Assembly (NCBI GenBank): GCA_963819075.1
Contig: CAWFUP010000004.1
Location: forward strand, 310,001-374,000
Reading direction: 5' to 3'
From: CAVQBJ01 sp963819075
GTDB lineage: Bacteria; Actinomycetota; Thermoleophilia; Solirubrobacterales; Solirubrobacteraceae
Length of the DNA stretch: 64,000 bases
Position 1 is the stretch's first letter; the number at the start of each line of letters is the position of its first letter. Below, in pieces: positions 17,450 to 24,839 of the stretch. Under the pieces are notes generated by a model, which saw only the letters and a list, made by a program, of their open reading frames with translations, was not told the DNA's origin and made no database searches. The position numbers and the translations under genes are program-made.

Positions 17450-18871
17450 TCAGAGCCCCTCCTCGGCGATGATCCGGCCGGACTTCACGGCCGCCGCGAG
17501 CTCGGAGTAGTCGCGGTCGTTCTGCTCGGCATAGGCCTGGGAGAACTCGACGATCGCGCGGTCGAACGCGTCGCTGGTGCCGAGGTAGGCGGCGATCGCG
17601 ATGCGGTCGCCCGAGCGCGCGTGCGCACGGGCGAGCGTCCAGCCGCACAGCGTTCCGTAGATCGCCACGCCTTTCGGAACCAGCTGATCGATCTCGGCCG
17701 AGCCCTTCCAATCGCGCAGCTGGCGCCCGTAGAAGTCGCGGGCGACTCCGTCGAGTCCGGCGTCCACGTGCACCCAACCGAGGAAGATGTCACTGGACGC
17801 CTGCATCAGCCGCTGTCCGGTGACCACGCGCTCGCCGCAGTTCTCGAACTCGCTCGGGTCCAGGAAGGCCTCGTACACCGAGGCCTGGGCCTCCTTGAGC
17901 TGCAGGAACAGCGGGTCGCTCCCGTCGAGGCCGAGCATGAGCGCGATCCAGGCGCGCGTGCCGACGCTGCCGACGCCGACCACCTTGCGCGCGAAGTCGA
18001 CCATGCGGAACTGCTCGAGCAGGACGCGGCGGTCGCGCTGCAGCGTGCGGCGATAGTCGCGCAACAGCCCGTGCAGACCCTCGATCATCTCGTCGCGGTC
18101 GGGGCCCTCGGCGAGCTGGTCCATCGGCACGATCAATGGGGGCTGGGCCACGATCCGCGCCTCGCCGTCGACCACCTCGGTGAGCTTGGAGAAGGCCGAC
18201 ATGCTGTCGCGCGTGCGTGCCTTGGCGAGGTTCTTCTCGGTGCGCTTGAGCATCGCCGGCTTCACCTGGGACCCGAGGTCCTGGATGATCGACTCGACGT
18301 CGAGGTGCGCGTACCAGACGTCGAGGTTCTTCATGGCCGCGAAGCCGGCCATCGCGGTGCGGTACGCCGCGACCGTCGCGAGCACGATCTGCTCCTGCTT
18401 GCGGACGGGGTAGCCGTTGTCGCGGGCGGCGATGAGCATGCTCACCGCCAGGCGCTTGACGTCCCATTCCCAGGGGCCCGGCAGCGTCTCGTCGAAGTCG
18501 TTGATGTCGAACACCATCCGTCGCTCGGGTGAGGCAAAGACGCCGAAGTTCGACAGGTGCGCGTCACCGCAGCACTGGACGGTGAGCCCCGAGCGCGGGG
18601 TGGCGGCCAGGTCGCTGGCCATGATCATGGCCGCGCCGCGGTAGAACGTGAACGGCGACACGAGCATGCGGCCGTAGCGGATGGGCACGAGCTCGGGCAC
18701 TCGCGTCTTCGCCTGTTGCTCGAGCAGGTCGACCGGATCGGGGCGGTTGGGCGCCGGCTCGTACGCGGCATGGCTCGAGCGGGGGACCTCGGATCGGGCG
18801 GCCTTACCGCGAGCGGCTCGCTCGGTGCGGCTGAGGTGCGGGACGGGGGCGGGAGCGGTGGTAGTGGTCAT
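17450..18871 (-). CDS. DUF2252 family protein
   Basis: A 473-residue protein of the DUF2252 family, common in actinobacteria and without a proven function. The family motifs GDAHLSNFG (about 122-130) and FDINDFDE are present; they resemble the catalytic-loop and metal-binding segments of aminoglycoside-phosphotransferase-like kinases, and that relation is the only functional hint. The N-terminal 45 residues are polar and probably disordered. There is no signal peptide or membrane helix. The start ATG has an AGAGGTG ribosome site at the usual distance. It stands between a citrate synthase homologue (same strand, 278 bases upstream) and the sulfatase pair. Confidence 0.85.
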   Translation of the reverse strand: MTTTTAPAPVPHLSRTERAARGKAARSEVPRSSHAAYEPAPNRPDPVDLLEQQAKTRVPELVPIRYGRMLVSPFTFYRGAAMIMASDLAATPRSGLTVQCCGDAHLSNFGVFASPERRMVFDINDFDETLPGPWEWDVKRLAVSMLIAARDNGYPVRKQEQIVLATVAAYRTAMAGFAAMKNLDVWYAHLDVESIIQDLGSQVKPAMLKRTEKNLAKARTRDSMSAFSKLTEVVDGEARIVAQPPLIVPMDQLAEGPDRDEMIEGLHGLLRDYRRTLQRDRRVLLEQFRMVDFARKVVGVGSVGTRAWIALMLGLDGSDPLFLQLKEAQASVYEAFLDPSEFENCGERVVTGQRLMQASSDIFLGWVHVDAGLDGVARDFYGRQLRDWKGSAEIDQLVPKGVAIYGTLCGWTLARAHARSGDRIAIAAYLGTSDAFDRAIVEFSQAYAEQNDRDYSELAAAVKSGRIIAEEGL

Positions 18872-19149
18872 ACGGTCACCTCTGGCACGATCGTGGTCGC
18901 GTCACGGCGGGCGTGTCGATGCCGCCGTGCGATTCGAGAAAAGGTTGCGGTGTCCATCGGGCCATGGCTCGCCGCCGCGGCCCCTCCAATCAGGCTGCTC
19001 ATCATCGGTGATGCGGACCCACCGGTCATCGTCCGGAATGGGTGATGACGCCTGCGCGCCACGCCCCGGCGGGCGGACTGTCGCCGCGCGGCTCGTATGG
19101 AGCGTGGCCGAGGGCTGGGAGCCGCTGTGCGACGTAGCCTCGACCGGCC

Positions 19150-20481
19150 TCAGCCTCGCTGACCCAGCGGGACGTAATCGCGATCGAGCTCGCCGCTGTA
19201 CAGCTGGCGGGGACGCATCGTCGCCTGCTCGGGGTCCTTGACCATCTCGACCCACTGCGCGACCCACCCGGCGCTGCGCGCGAGGGCGAACATCACCGGG
19301 AACATCGGCGCTCGCATGCCGATCGCCTGGTAGGCGAGGCCGGAATACAGATCGATGTTCGGGTACAGCCGGCGCGACGCGAAGTACTCGTCCTCGGGCG
19401 CTCGCTTGGCCAGCTCATCCGCGATGTCGACGAGCGGATTCTGCGGACGCGCGTCCTGCAGCGCGTCGAGCTGCGCTCGCAGGATCCTCGCTCGGGGATC
19501 GTAGGTCTTATAGACCCAATGCCCAAACCCCATCAGCCGCTCGTGGCCATCCTTGACACTCGTCAGGAAGCCGGGCACGTTGGCCACCGTGCCGATCCGC
19601 CTGAGCATCTGTAACACCGCTTCGTCGGCGGCACCGCGCATCGGGCCCGACAGCGCGGCCACGCCGGCGGCCACGGCCGAGTAGGGGTTCACGTGGCTCG
19701 ATCCGACCGCTCGCACTGCCGTGGTCGACGCGTTCTGCTCGTGGTCCGCGTGCAGCATCAGCAGCACGTCGAGCATCCGCTCGACCCGCGGGTCGGGCTT
19801 GTAGCTCAGCTCGGTCATCTTGAACATCATCGACAGCAGGTTCCCGGCATACGTCAGCTCGTCGTCGGGATACACGTAGGGCTGGCCCATGAGGTGGCGA
19901 TAGGAGAACGCGGCCAAGGTCGGCATCTTCGCCAGCAGCCTTACGACCTGGCGCTCCCTCGCCGCCTCGTCATGCACCTCGCCGGCGTCGGGGTAGAAGC
20001 TCGACAGAGCCCCGACCGACGCCGCCAGCATCGCCACGGGCTGCGCGTCGTAGCGAAAGCCGCCGAAGAAACCGCGCACGTTCTCGTGCACGAAGTTGCG
20101 CGTGTTGATCTCGTGCGTCCATCGCTCCAGCTCGCCGGCGCTCGGGAGATTGCCCTGGATGAGCAGATAGGCGAGCTCGAGAAAGCTCGAGTGCTCGCAC
20201 AGCGCCTCGATCCGATAGCCCCGGTGCTGCAGGACGCCGGCCTCACCGTCGACATGCGTGATGGCACTGCGACATGCCGCTGTGTTGGTCAGCCCCGGAT
20301 CGTAGGAGGCCAACCCTTCACCGTCCTGGGGCGCGATCTGGCGCAGCTCAACGGCATCCACCGCGTCGTCCTCGATCGCCAGCTCGAAGCGCCGTCCGGT
20401 GCGGTTGTCGATCACCGTCAGGGTGTTCGTGCCGGCCTCGGCGTCGATTGACGCCGGCTCGGTCCCGGGCTCATCGCTCAC
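19150..20481 (-). CDS. Citrate synthase homologue lacking a catalytic histidine
   Basis: A 443-residue protein that aligns over its full length with hexameric-type citrate synthases. Many active-site residues are in place: LHADHEQNAST (244-254), GFGH with H321, D377 in NIDLYSG, ALAR and RPRQLYSG. However, the segment that reads GPxHGGANEA in working enzymes is GPMRGAADEA here, so the catalytic histidine equivalent to E. coli H264 is R282 (codon CGC at 19636-19638), and the residue after H321 is Trp instead of the usual Arg. Loss of that histidine should abolish the normal condensation of oxaloacetate with acetyl-CoA, so this may be a pseudoenzyme or have another role. I choose GTG 20481 because GGAGAAG lies upstream. 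The gene is monocistronic. Confidence 0.85.
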   Translation of the reverse strand: MSDEPGTEPASIDAEAGTNTLTVIDNRTGRRFELAIEDDAVDAVELRQIAPQDGEGLASYDPGLTNTAACRSAITHVDGEAGVLQHRGYRIEALCEHSSFLELAYLLIQGNLPSAGELERWTHEINTRNFVHENVRGFFGGFRYDAQPVAMLAASVGALSSFYPDAGEVHDEAARERQVVRLLAKMPTLAAFSYRHLMGQPYVYPDDELTYAGNLLSMMFKMTELSYKPDPRVERMLDVLLMLHADHEQNASTTAVRAVGSSHVNPYSAVAAGVAALSGPMRGAADEAVLQMLRRIGTVANVPGFLTSVKDGHERLMGFGHWVYKTYDPRARILRAQLDALQDARPQNPLVDIADELAKRAPEDEYFASRRLYPNIDLYSGLAYQAIGMRAPMFPVMFALARSAGWVAQWVEMVKDPEQATMRPRQLYSGELDRDYVPLGQRG

Positions 20482-20682
20482 GTCTGACGTCTTCTCCGGT
20501 CGTTGTGGCAAGGTTCTGGCCAAGGTCGATCATGGCGCACCGCCGTCAAGATCGCGTGAAGATCCGAGCCACCGGTACAACCGAACTCGAATGTATCAAG
20601 CGTCTCCGCGCCCTCGGGCGATGGAGCACCCGGCGTCGTCACGAAATCGTTGTATCCGCCGGCCTCGCGGGCGGGATGACGC

Positions 20683-20702
20683 AACCCCCTGAGCGGGGGG
20701 TT
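20683..20702. terminator. AACCCCC/GGGGGTT hairpin in the divergent gap
   Basis: Seven-base perfect arms around a six-base loop, followed by GTTCTG. In a divergent gap it cannot end either flanking gene, so it may insulate the promoters or act as an operator. Confidence 0.35.
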
Positions 20703-20751
20703 GTTCTGACCGACGGCATGCGCAGCCGTGTTTGGGCGTCAGGGATCGGGG

Positions 20752-20757
20752 TAGGCT
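20752..20757 (+). promoter_or_regulatory. Candidate -10 box (TAGGCT) for the small secreted protein
   Basis: TAGGCT lies 31 bases before the ATG at 20789, leaving room for a short leader with an AAAGGGG ribosome site. Confidence 0.4.
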
Positions 20758-20788
20758 GCGTCCCATTCGAGCCGAAAGGGGCAAGCAG

Positions 20789-21187
20789 ATGAGGCGACTC
20801 GCAGTTGCGGTGTCGGTCGTGGCCATGTTGGCCGGGTCGTCGATCGCGTGGGGAATCCCCACACTGAGCGGGACCTACCGGACGACGGTCACGAGCCATG
20901 CTCTCGGTGGTCTGGTGAAGGGCAGCTGGACCGTCACGTTCAACCGTGGCGTCTTCACGGCGGCCAAGGGAGGGATCGTGGCGACCAACGGGAGCTATTC
21001 GATCAGTGGATCCAAGGTCACGGTTCGCTCCGCGCGCGGTCAGTCTCGCTGCCCGATCGCCAGTGTCTACAGGTACGCGCTGAACGGTTCGAGGCTGAAG
21101 TTCACCTTGATCAGCGGCTCGAGCACCAACCCGAGCTGCGAGGCCCGTCAGATCGTTCTGGCCGGGAGCCTGACGAAGGCCGGCTGA
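20789..21187 (+). CDS. Small secreted protein, function unknown
   Basis: A 132-residue protein with a signal peptide (MRRLAVAV start, hydrophobic core, cleavage near SIAWG at about residue 22). The mature part is rich in Ser, Thr, Gly and Val, with two cysteines that could pair, and alternating hydrophobic residues that suggest a small beta-sandwich or beta-barrel. I recognise no family. The AAAGGGG ribosome site at the right distance and strongly GC-biased third positions support it as a gene. It is transcribed away from the citrate synthase homologue and towards the metal-binding lipoprotein, which has its own promoter. Confidence 0.7.
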   Translation: MRRLAVAVSVVAMLAGSSIAWGIPTLSGTYRTTVTSHALGGLVKGSWTVTFNRGVFTAAKGGIVATNGSYSISGSKVTVRSARGQSRCPIASVYRYALNGSRLKFTLISGSSTNPSCEARQIVLAGSLTKAG

Positions 21188-21325
21188 GTCGATCGCTCAG
21201 GTCGCGCCCCGGGCTCTGTTCGCAGCGCTTGCGGCGGGGCTCTTCGCCACGACGCCCCCGGCGAGAGAGCCACTGACGGGCGAGTCGCCCGCGAACACCG
21301 GGAGGACTGAGCCGCCACCCTAAAC

Positions 21326-21338
21326 GAGACGTCGTCTC
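21326..21338. promoter_or_regulatory. Operator palindrome 1 (GAGACGTCGTCTC)
   Basis: GAGACG and CGTCTC arms around one base. It ends 19 bases upstream of the -10 box, so it covers the expected -35 position. An almost identical copy lies 55 bases downstream. Confidence 0.55.
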
Positions 21339-21357
21339 ACCTAAGACGGGATCTCGT

Positions 21358-21363
21358 TATGAT
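21358..21363 (+). promoter_or_regulatory. -10 box (TATGAT) between the two operators
   Basis: TATGAT lies between the paired GAGACG palindromes and 75 bases before the GTG start of the metal-binding lipoprotein. Confidence 0.5.
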
Positions 21364-21380
21364 CCCGGCGGGCCGCAGGG

Positions 21381-21393
21381 GAGACGCCGTCTC
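21381..21393. promoter_or_regulatory. Operator palindrome 2 (GAGACGCCGTCTC)
   Basis: Second GAGACG-N-CGTCTC site, starting 17 bases after the -10 box, hence just downstream of transcription start. Together with the first copy it would let a dimeric repressor block the promoter from both sides. A weaker half-site (AAGACGGGATCTCG) lies between them. Confidence 0.55.
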
Positions 21394-21438
21394 ATCACGC
21401 GGCGCAACCCGTTCTCCGACCAGCGGAGCCCCTCACCC

Positions 21439-22362
21439 GTGTCCAGATCACGCCGAATCACCAGCCTTCGCCGCACCCTCGCCCTCACCGTGGCGGCATC
21501 GAGCATCGCCGCCTGCGGAACCGGCGCCACGGGCGGAAGCTCGGCTCGTCTGAACGTGGTCGCCGCGGAGAACTTCTGGGGCAGCCTCGCCACGCAACTG
21601 GCCGGGGACAAGGCGACCGTGACGAGCGTCATCGTCAATCCGGACACCGACCCCCACAGCTACGACCCGACCGCGTCGGATGCCCGCACGCTGGCCGGCG
21701 CGCAGATGGCGATCGTCAACGGAATCGGCTACGACACTTGGGCCTCGCGTCTGCTCGCGGCCAACCCGGTTTCCGGGCGCGCCACGCTGAACGTCGGCGA
21801 CCTGCTCGGGCTGCAGGAGGGCGACAACCCCCACCAGTGGTACTCGCCCGCGAACGTCGAGAAGGTGATCGGCGCGATCTCCGCCGACTACGAACGCCTC
21901 GATCCCGCTGACCGCGCCTACTTCGCGGCGCGTCAGCGGCAACTGCTGACCAGCGGCCTGGCCGCGTACCACGCGCTCATCGCGCAGATTCGCGAGCGCT
22001 ACGCTGGCGTGCCCGTCGGCTATAGCGAGAGCATCTTCCAGCCGCTCGGGACGGCGCTCGGGCTGACGCTGCTGACGCCCTACAGCTTTGCCAAAGCGAT
22101 CGCCGAGGGAACCGACGTCAGCGCCGCCGACAAGCAAACCGTCGATGCCCAGGCGCAGAACCGTGCCATCGAGGTGTGGGTGTTCAACAGCCAGAACGTC
22201 ACTCCCGACGTGCAGCGCGTCAACACGCTCGCCACCGCGGCCGGCATCCCGATCGCCACCGTCACCGAGACGCTCTCCCCGGCCAGCGACAGCTTCCAGC
22301 AGTGGCAGGTCGACGAGCTGCAGGGTTTGGCCCGCGCCCTGCATCAGGCGACTGGACGGTAG
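21439..22362 (+). CDS. Metal (zinc/manganese) ABC transporter substrate-binding lipoprotein, ZnuA/TroA family
   Basis: A 307-residue lipoprotein: the signal peptide ends in SIAAC (lipid-modified C26), so the protein is tethered outside the membrane. The two-lobed TroA fold is indicated by the DPHSYDP strand (H73), NPHQWYSP (H132), the ESIFQPLG segment and the ETLSP motif before the last helix. Relatives capture Zn2+ or Mn2+ and pass it to an ABC permease. No permease or ATPase gene follows in this window, so it must work with a complex encoded elsewhere. Two GAGACG-N-CGTCTC palindromes bracket its -10 box, which suggests metal-dependent repression, although the sites do not resemble the known AT-rich Zur box. 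It starts at GTG 21439. Confidence 0.88.
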   Translation: MSRSRRITSLRRTLALTVAASSIAACGTGATGGSSARLNVVAAENFWGSLATQLAGDKATVTSVIVNPDTDPHSYDPTASDARTLAGAQMAIVNGIGYDTWASRLLAANPVSGRATLNVGDLLGLQEGDNPHQWYSPANVEKVIGAISADYERLDPADRAYFAARQRQLLTSGLAAYHALIAQIRERYAGVPVGYSESIFQPLGTALGLTLLTPYSFAKAIAEGTDVSAADKQTVDAQAQNRAIEVWVFNSQNVTPDVQRVNTLATAAGIPIATVTETLSPASDSFQQWQVDELQGLARALHQATGR

Positions 22363-22415
22363 CCCTTGGTCGGCCGGCAGCCGCGGCGCCGCTCGCCGGC
22401 CCGAGGAGACGGAGC

Positions 22416-22421
22416 TACGAT
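22416..22421 (+). promoter_or_regulatory. Candidate -10 box (TACGAT) for the 50-residue ORF
   Basis: TACGAT ends 7 bases before the ATG at 22429, the same geometry as at 3672, pointing to a leaderless transcript. Confidence 0.4.
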
Positions 22422-22428
22422 CCGGTTG

Positions 22429-22581
22429 ATGAGCGCAAGCGTCCGCAACGGCCTCATCATCGAGTCGCACTCGTATCTGAGCGACGAGGACCTGCTCGAC
22501 GAGCTCGGAGTGATCGAGTCGCCGGCGGTGCCGCTACCGGCCGCGCCGCGAGCGGGGAGCGCCGGGGTGACGACAGGCTGA
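22429..22581 (+). CDS. Small ORF of 50 residues overlapping the convergent L,D-transpeptidase 3' end
   Basis: An ATG directly behind a -10-like box opens a 50-codon frame with about 90% G or C in third positions. The predicted peptide has an acidic centre (SYLSDEDLLDELGV) and a Pro/Ala-rich tail, without signal peptide or membrane helix. It overlaps, in antisense, the last 125 bases of the L,D-transpeptidase frame, where that protein is Arg/Pro/Ala-rich and unlike a folded domain; this suggests the plus-strand frame is the one under coding selection there. No family is recognised. It could be a small regulatory or adaptor peptide, or a chance frame. Confidence 0.45.
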   Translation: MSASVRNGLIIESHSYLSDEDLLDELGVIESPAVPLPAAPRAGSAGVTTG

Positions 22582-23830
22582 TGAAGGTGCTGCCGTGCGG
22601 GCCGGCCAGGACGGCCTCGTGTAGAGCGCTGCCCCGCTCGTACGCATGCCAGGAGAGGAACCACTGGGTCCAGCCGTTGTCCCAGACGCCGGCCCGCGGG
22701 CTTCCGGTGATCGTCACCGGGTCCCCTGGAACGGCCATGTTGTAGTAGATCTGAGCGTCGGCGGGGGACATGTTCACGCACCCGTGGCTGACGTTGGTGA
22801 AGCCCTGCTCGCCGACCGACCAATACGCGTCGTGCAGGTAGTCGCCGCTCCAGGTGAACCGCACGGACAGGGGCACCTCGATGTTGTAGCCGGGGCCGAC
22901 CATGTCGACCGGATTTGCCTTCTCGATCGTCAGGTAGGTCCCGTTCGGGGTGTCGTCCCCTGGCCGTCCGGTGCTGATCGGCCAATGCGCGAACAGCCTC
23001 CCGTCTCGGTAGACGTTCATCGAGTGGCGCGCCGTGCTCGCGATGACGATCAGCGAGCGGCCGATCGTGAATGTCTGGGTCAGCGTGTGGCTCCCGTACA
23101 CCCCGGGAGCGGCCTCCACCCCGTTCAGGTGGCCGGTGAAGCTCACGCGCGTGTGCGTCGGCCAGTAGCGGCGCGGGCGGAAATACAGGCACACCGGTGC
23201 CGTGCCGCACTGGGTATCCCAGTACCAGGCGCCCACCACCGGCCTGGAAGTCGTGATCTGCAGCGAGCGCTCCACCGCGGACCGGTTGGTGATCGGTCGG
23301 CTGAAGTACAGGATGATCGGCATCCCGATGCCGTAGGTCTGCTGGTAGCCCTCGATGATCATCGTCGAGAACGTGTTGGCCGGCGTGAACGTGCGGAACG
23401 CGCTCGTTCGGGTGACCGACCGGCCCGATGCCCCAGCAGCGGTCGCGATGACGCTGTAGCGCTGAGAGACGTTCAGCGCCCAGGTGCTGCGCCAGACCGT
23501 GCCGGCGGCGTTGAGCGCCCCCGCGACCGGGTCGCGCCCGGTGCGGACGGTCGCGCTCGTGATCTTGCCACCCGCGGCCGTGATCGTGATTCCCCGGTTC
23601 GGCGCGGAATCGATGCTGCCACCGGCCGGCGTGATCGACAGGCGGACGCTGCTCGCCGCCGCCGTGGCCGGCGCGCCGGCGCCCGCATGGTTGACCGCCG
23701 GTGCCATGCCGGCCGAACAGCCCGCGACGAGCAGCCCGAGCGCCCCGCAGGTCGCCACCGCCGCGAGCCCGTGCCTACGCGACCGGGATGACCAAATGTA
23801 GGTGGCGTCTGGGGTCGGCTCTCCGAGCAC
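22457..23830 (-). CDS. L,D-transpeptidase lipoprotein (Ig-like domains plus YkuD)
   Basis: A 457-residue lipoprotein of the mycobacterial Ldt type that makes 3-3 cross-links in peptidoglycan. The lipobox LVAGC puts the lipid on C38. Residues about 62-150 and 155-255 are the two Ig-like domains; residues about 258-390 are the YkuD catalytic domain, with the signature SHGCVNM giving the nucleophile C351. After about residue 415 the sequence becomes low-complexity Arg/Pro/Ala and overlaps the small antisense ORF, so the true domain end is earlier than the stop codon. The start is GTG 23830; a later start would shorten the cytoplasmic leader only. Confidence 0.9.
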   Translation of the reverse strand: MLGEPTPDATYIWSSRSRRHGLAAVATCGALGLLVAGCSAGMAPAVNHAGAGAPATAAASSVRLSITPAGGSIDSAPNRGITITAAGGKITSATVRTGRDPVAGALNAAGTVWRSTWALNVSQRYSVIATAAGASGRSVTRTSAFRTFTPANTFSTMIIEGYQQTYGIGMPIILYFSRPITNRSAVERSLQITTSRPVVGAWYWDTQCGTAPVCLYFRPRRYWPTHTRVSFTGHLNGVEAAPGVYGSHTLTQTFTIGRSLIVIASTARHSMNVYRDGRLFAHWPISTGRPGDDTPNGTYLTIEKANPVDMVGPGYNIEVPLSVRFTWSGDYLHDAYWSVGEQGFTNVSHGCVNMSPADAQIYYNMAVPGDPVTITGSPRAGVWDNGWTQWFLSWHAYERGSALHEAVLAGPHGSTFISLSSPRRSPLAARPVAAPPATRSLRARRAGPRRSDTSATR

Positions 23831-23857
23831 GTTCGCCCTCCGGACTCGACTGTAGCG

Positions 23858-24802
23858 TCATCTCCCGCGTTCGGCGACGAGAAGATCGGCAGCCATCGCT
23901 GGGGCCGGCGCGCCGCGCCGCGATCGGCGGATGCGGCCGCTGGCGATCGATCCGAGGACGAGCATCAGCACGCCGTAAATCCCCGGGACCGCTCCCGCCG
24001 CCGAGCCGAAGGACTGTACCGCGAGAGCGGCGGCGACGGCGAAGTCGCGCAGGGAGATGGCGAACGCTCCGGGAACCCCGCTCGCGGCCGGCGCCGACCG
24101 CCACCAGAGCATGCCGAACGCGCTCGAAGCGAGCAGGAAGATCGCGCTGGCCGCGACCGCGCTTGCGATGTCGCCCCCGGTGCCCACGCCGCTCAGTGCG
24201 GCGTACACGAGCGCAACCACGATGAGCGTGGACCCGCTCGCCAGCTCGCCATCGATCCTTTGCACGGATGGACGCATCGCGCGGACGAGGATCCCGAGCG
24301 CCAGCGGCGCGAGCACCACGACGGCGAACCGGGTGAGAAGGTGGATCGCGGAGACGTGCGTAGCCGCGCCGGCGAGGAGCGCGACGGCGAGCGGCCCGGC
24401 GACCGCGGAGACGATGAGCGACCCGGTGACGACGCCCAGACACAGCGCGGCGTCCGCGCCCGCGAGCGCCACCAGCCCGACCGTGGCGATCTCGCTCGAG
24501 GAGAGCCCGGTGGCCAGCACCCCGTCCTGCGTCGCCGCACCGAACGGCCGACCGACGAGCCATCCGACGACGCCGAGCACCACGAACGGCGCGACCGAGA
24601 GCACGATCACGACGCGTGTTCGGTTGCGAAGCGCGAGGAGGTCGCCGGCCGGAATGCCCAGCGCGGTGAGCAGCACGAGGCCCGCCAGGAGCACGTCTGA
24701 CCGATCCGACAGCGCTCGCGACGGGACCACGAGCGCGCACGCCGCGGCGAGGATCGCCAATGGCGTCAGGAAATCGGGGATTCGGGTGACTCGCGCTCTC
24801 AC
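23858..24802 (-). CDS. BASS-type transporter (bile acid:sodium symporter superfamily)
   Basis: A 314-residue membrane protein with about ten hydrophobic helices and no signal peptide. Two crossover-like segments resemble those of the bile acid:sodium symporter superfamily: GLSSSEIATVGLVALAGADAAL in the first repeat and a RDFAVAAALA segment in the second, where BASS proteins bind sodium and substrate. Characterised bacterial members move organic anions. The match is by pattern only and the substrate is unknown. It begins at GTG 24802, 37 bases after the stop of the glutamine-synthetase-like gene on the same strand, so it may be read from the same transcript and could serve the amine-catabolic region. 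Confidence 0.65.
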   Translation of the reverse strand: MRARVTRIPDFLTPLAILAAACALVVPSRALSDRSDVLLAGLVLLTALGIPAGDLLALRNRTRVVIVLSVAPFVVLGVVGWLVGRPFGAATQDGVLATGLSSSEIATVGLVALAGADAALCLGVVTGSLIVSAVAGPLAVALLAGAATHVSAIHLLTRFAVVVLAPLALGILVRAMRPSVQRIDGELASGSTLIVVALVYAALSGVGTGGDIASAVAASAIFLLASSAFGMLWWRSAPAASGVPGAFAISLRDFAVAAALAVQSFGSAAGAVPGIYGVLMLVLGSIASGRIRRSRRGAPAPAMAADLLVAERGR

Positions 24803-24839
24803 GAGCGAGCCATCATCGCGCCTCGGTGCGCGCCCGGAA

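Larger units (their letters stand above)
20482..20788. other. 307-base divergent intergenic region
   Basis: Contains the leaders of the citrate synthase homologue (-) and of a small secreted protein (+). The only structured elements are a short hairpin (20683-20702) and a -10-like box (20752-20757). No small gene or RNA is recognisable. Confidence 0.5.

Noticed and set aside
18872..19149. 278-base gap between the DUF2252 and citrate-synthase-like genes
   Set aside because: Short frames on both strands lack ribosome sites and protein-like composition. Nothing convincing found.
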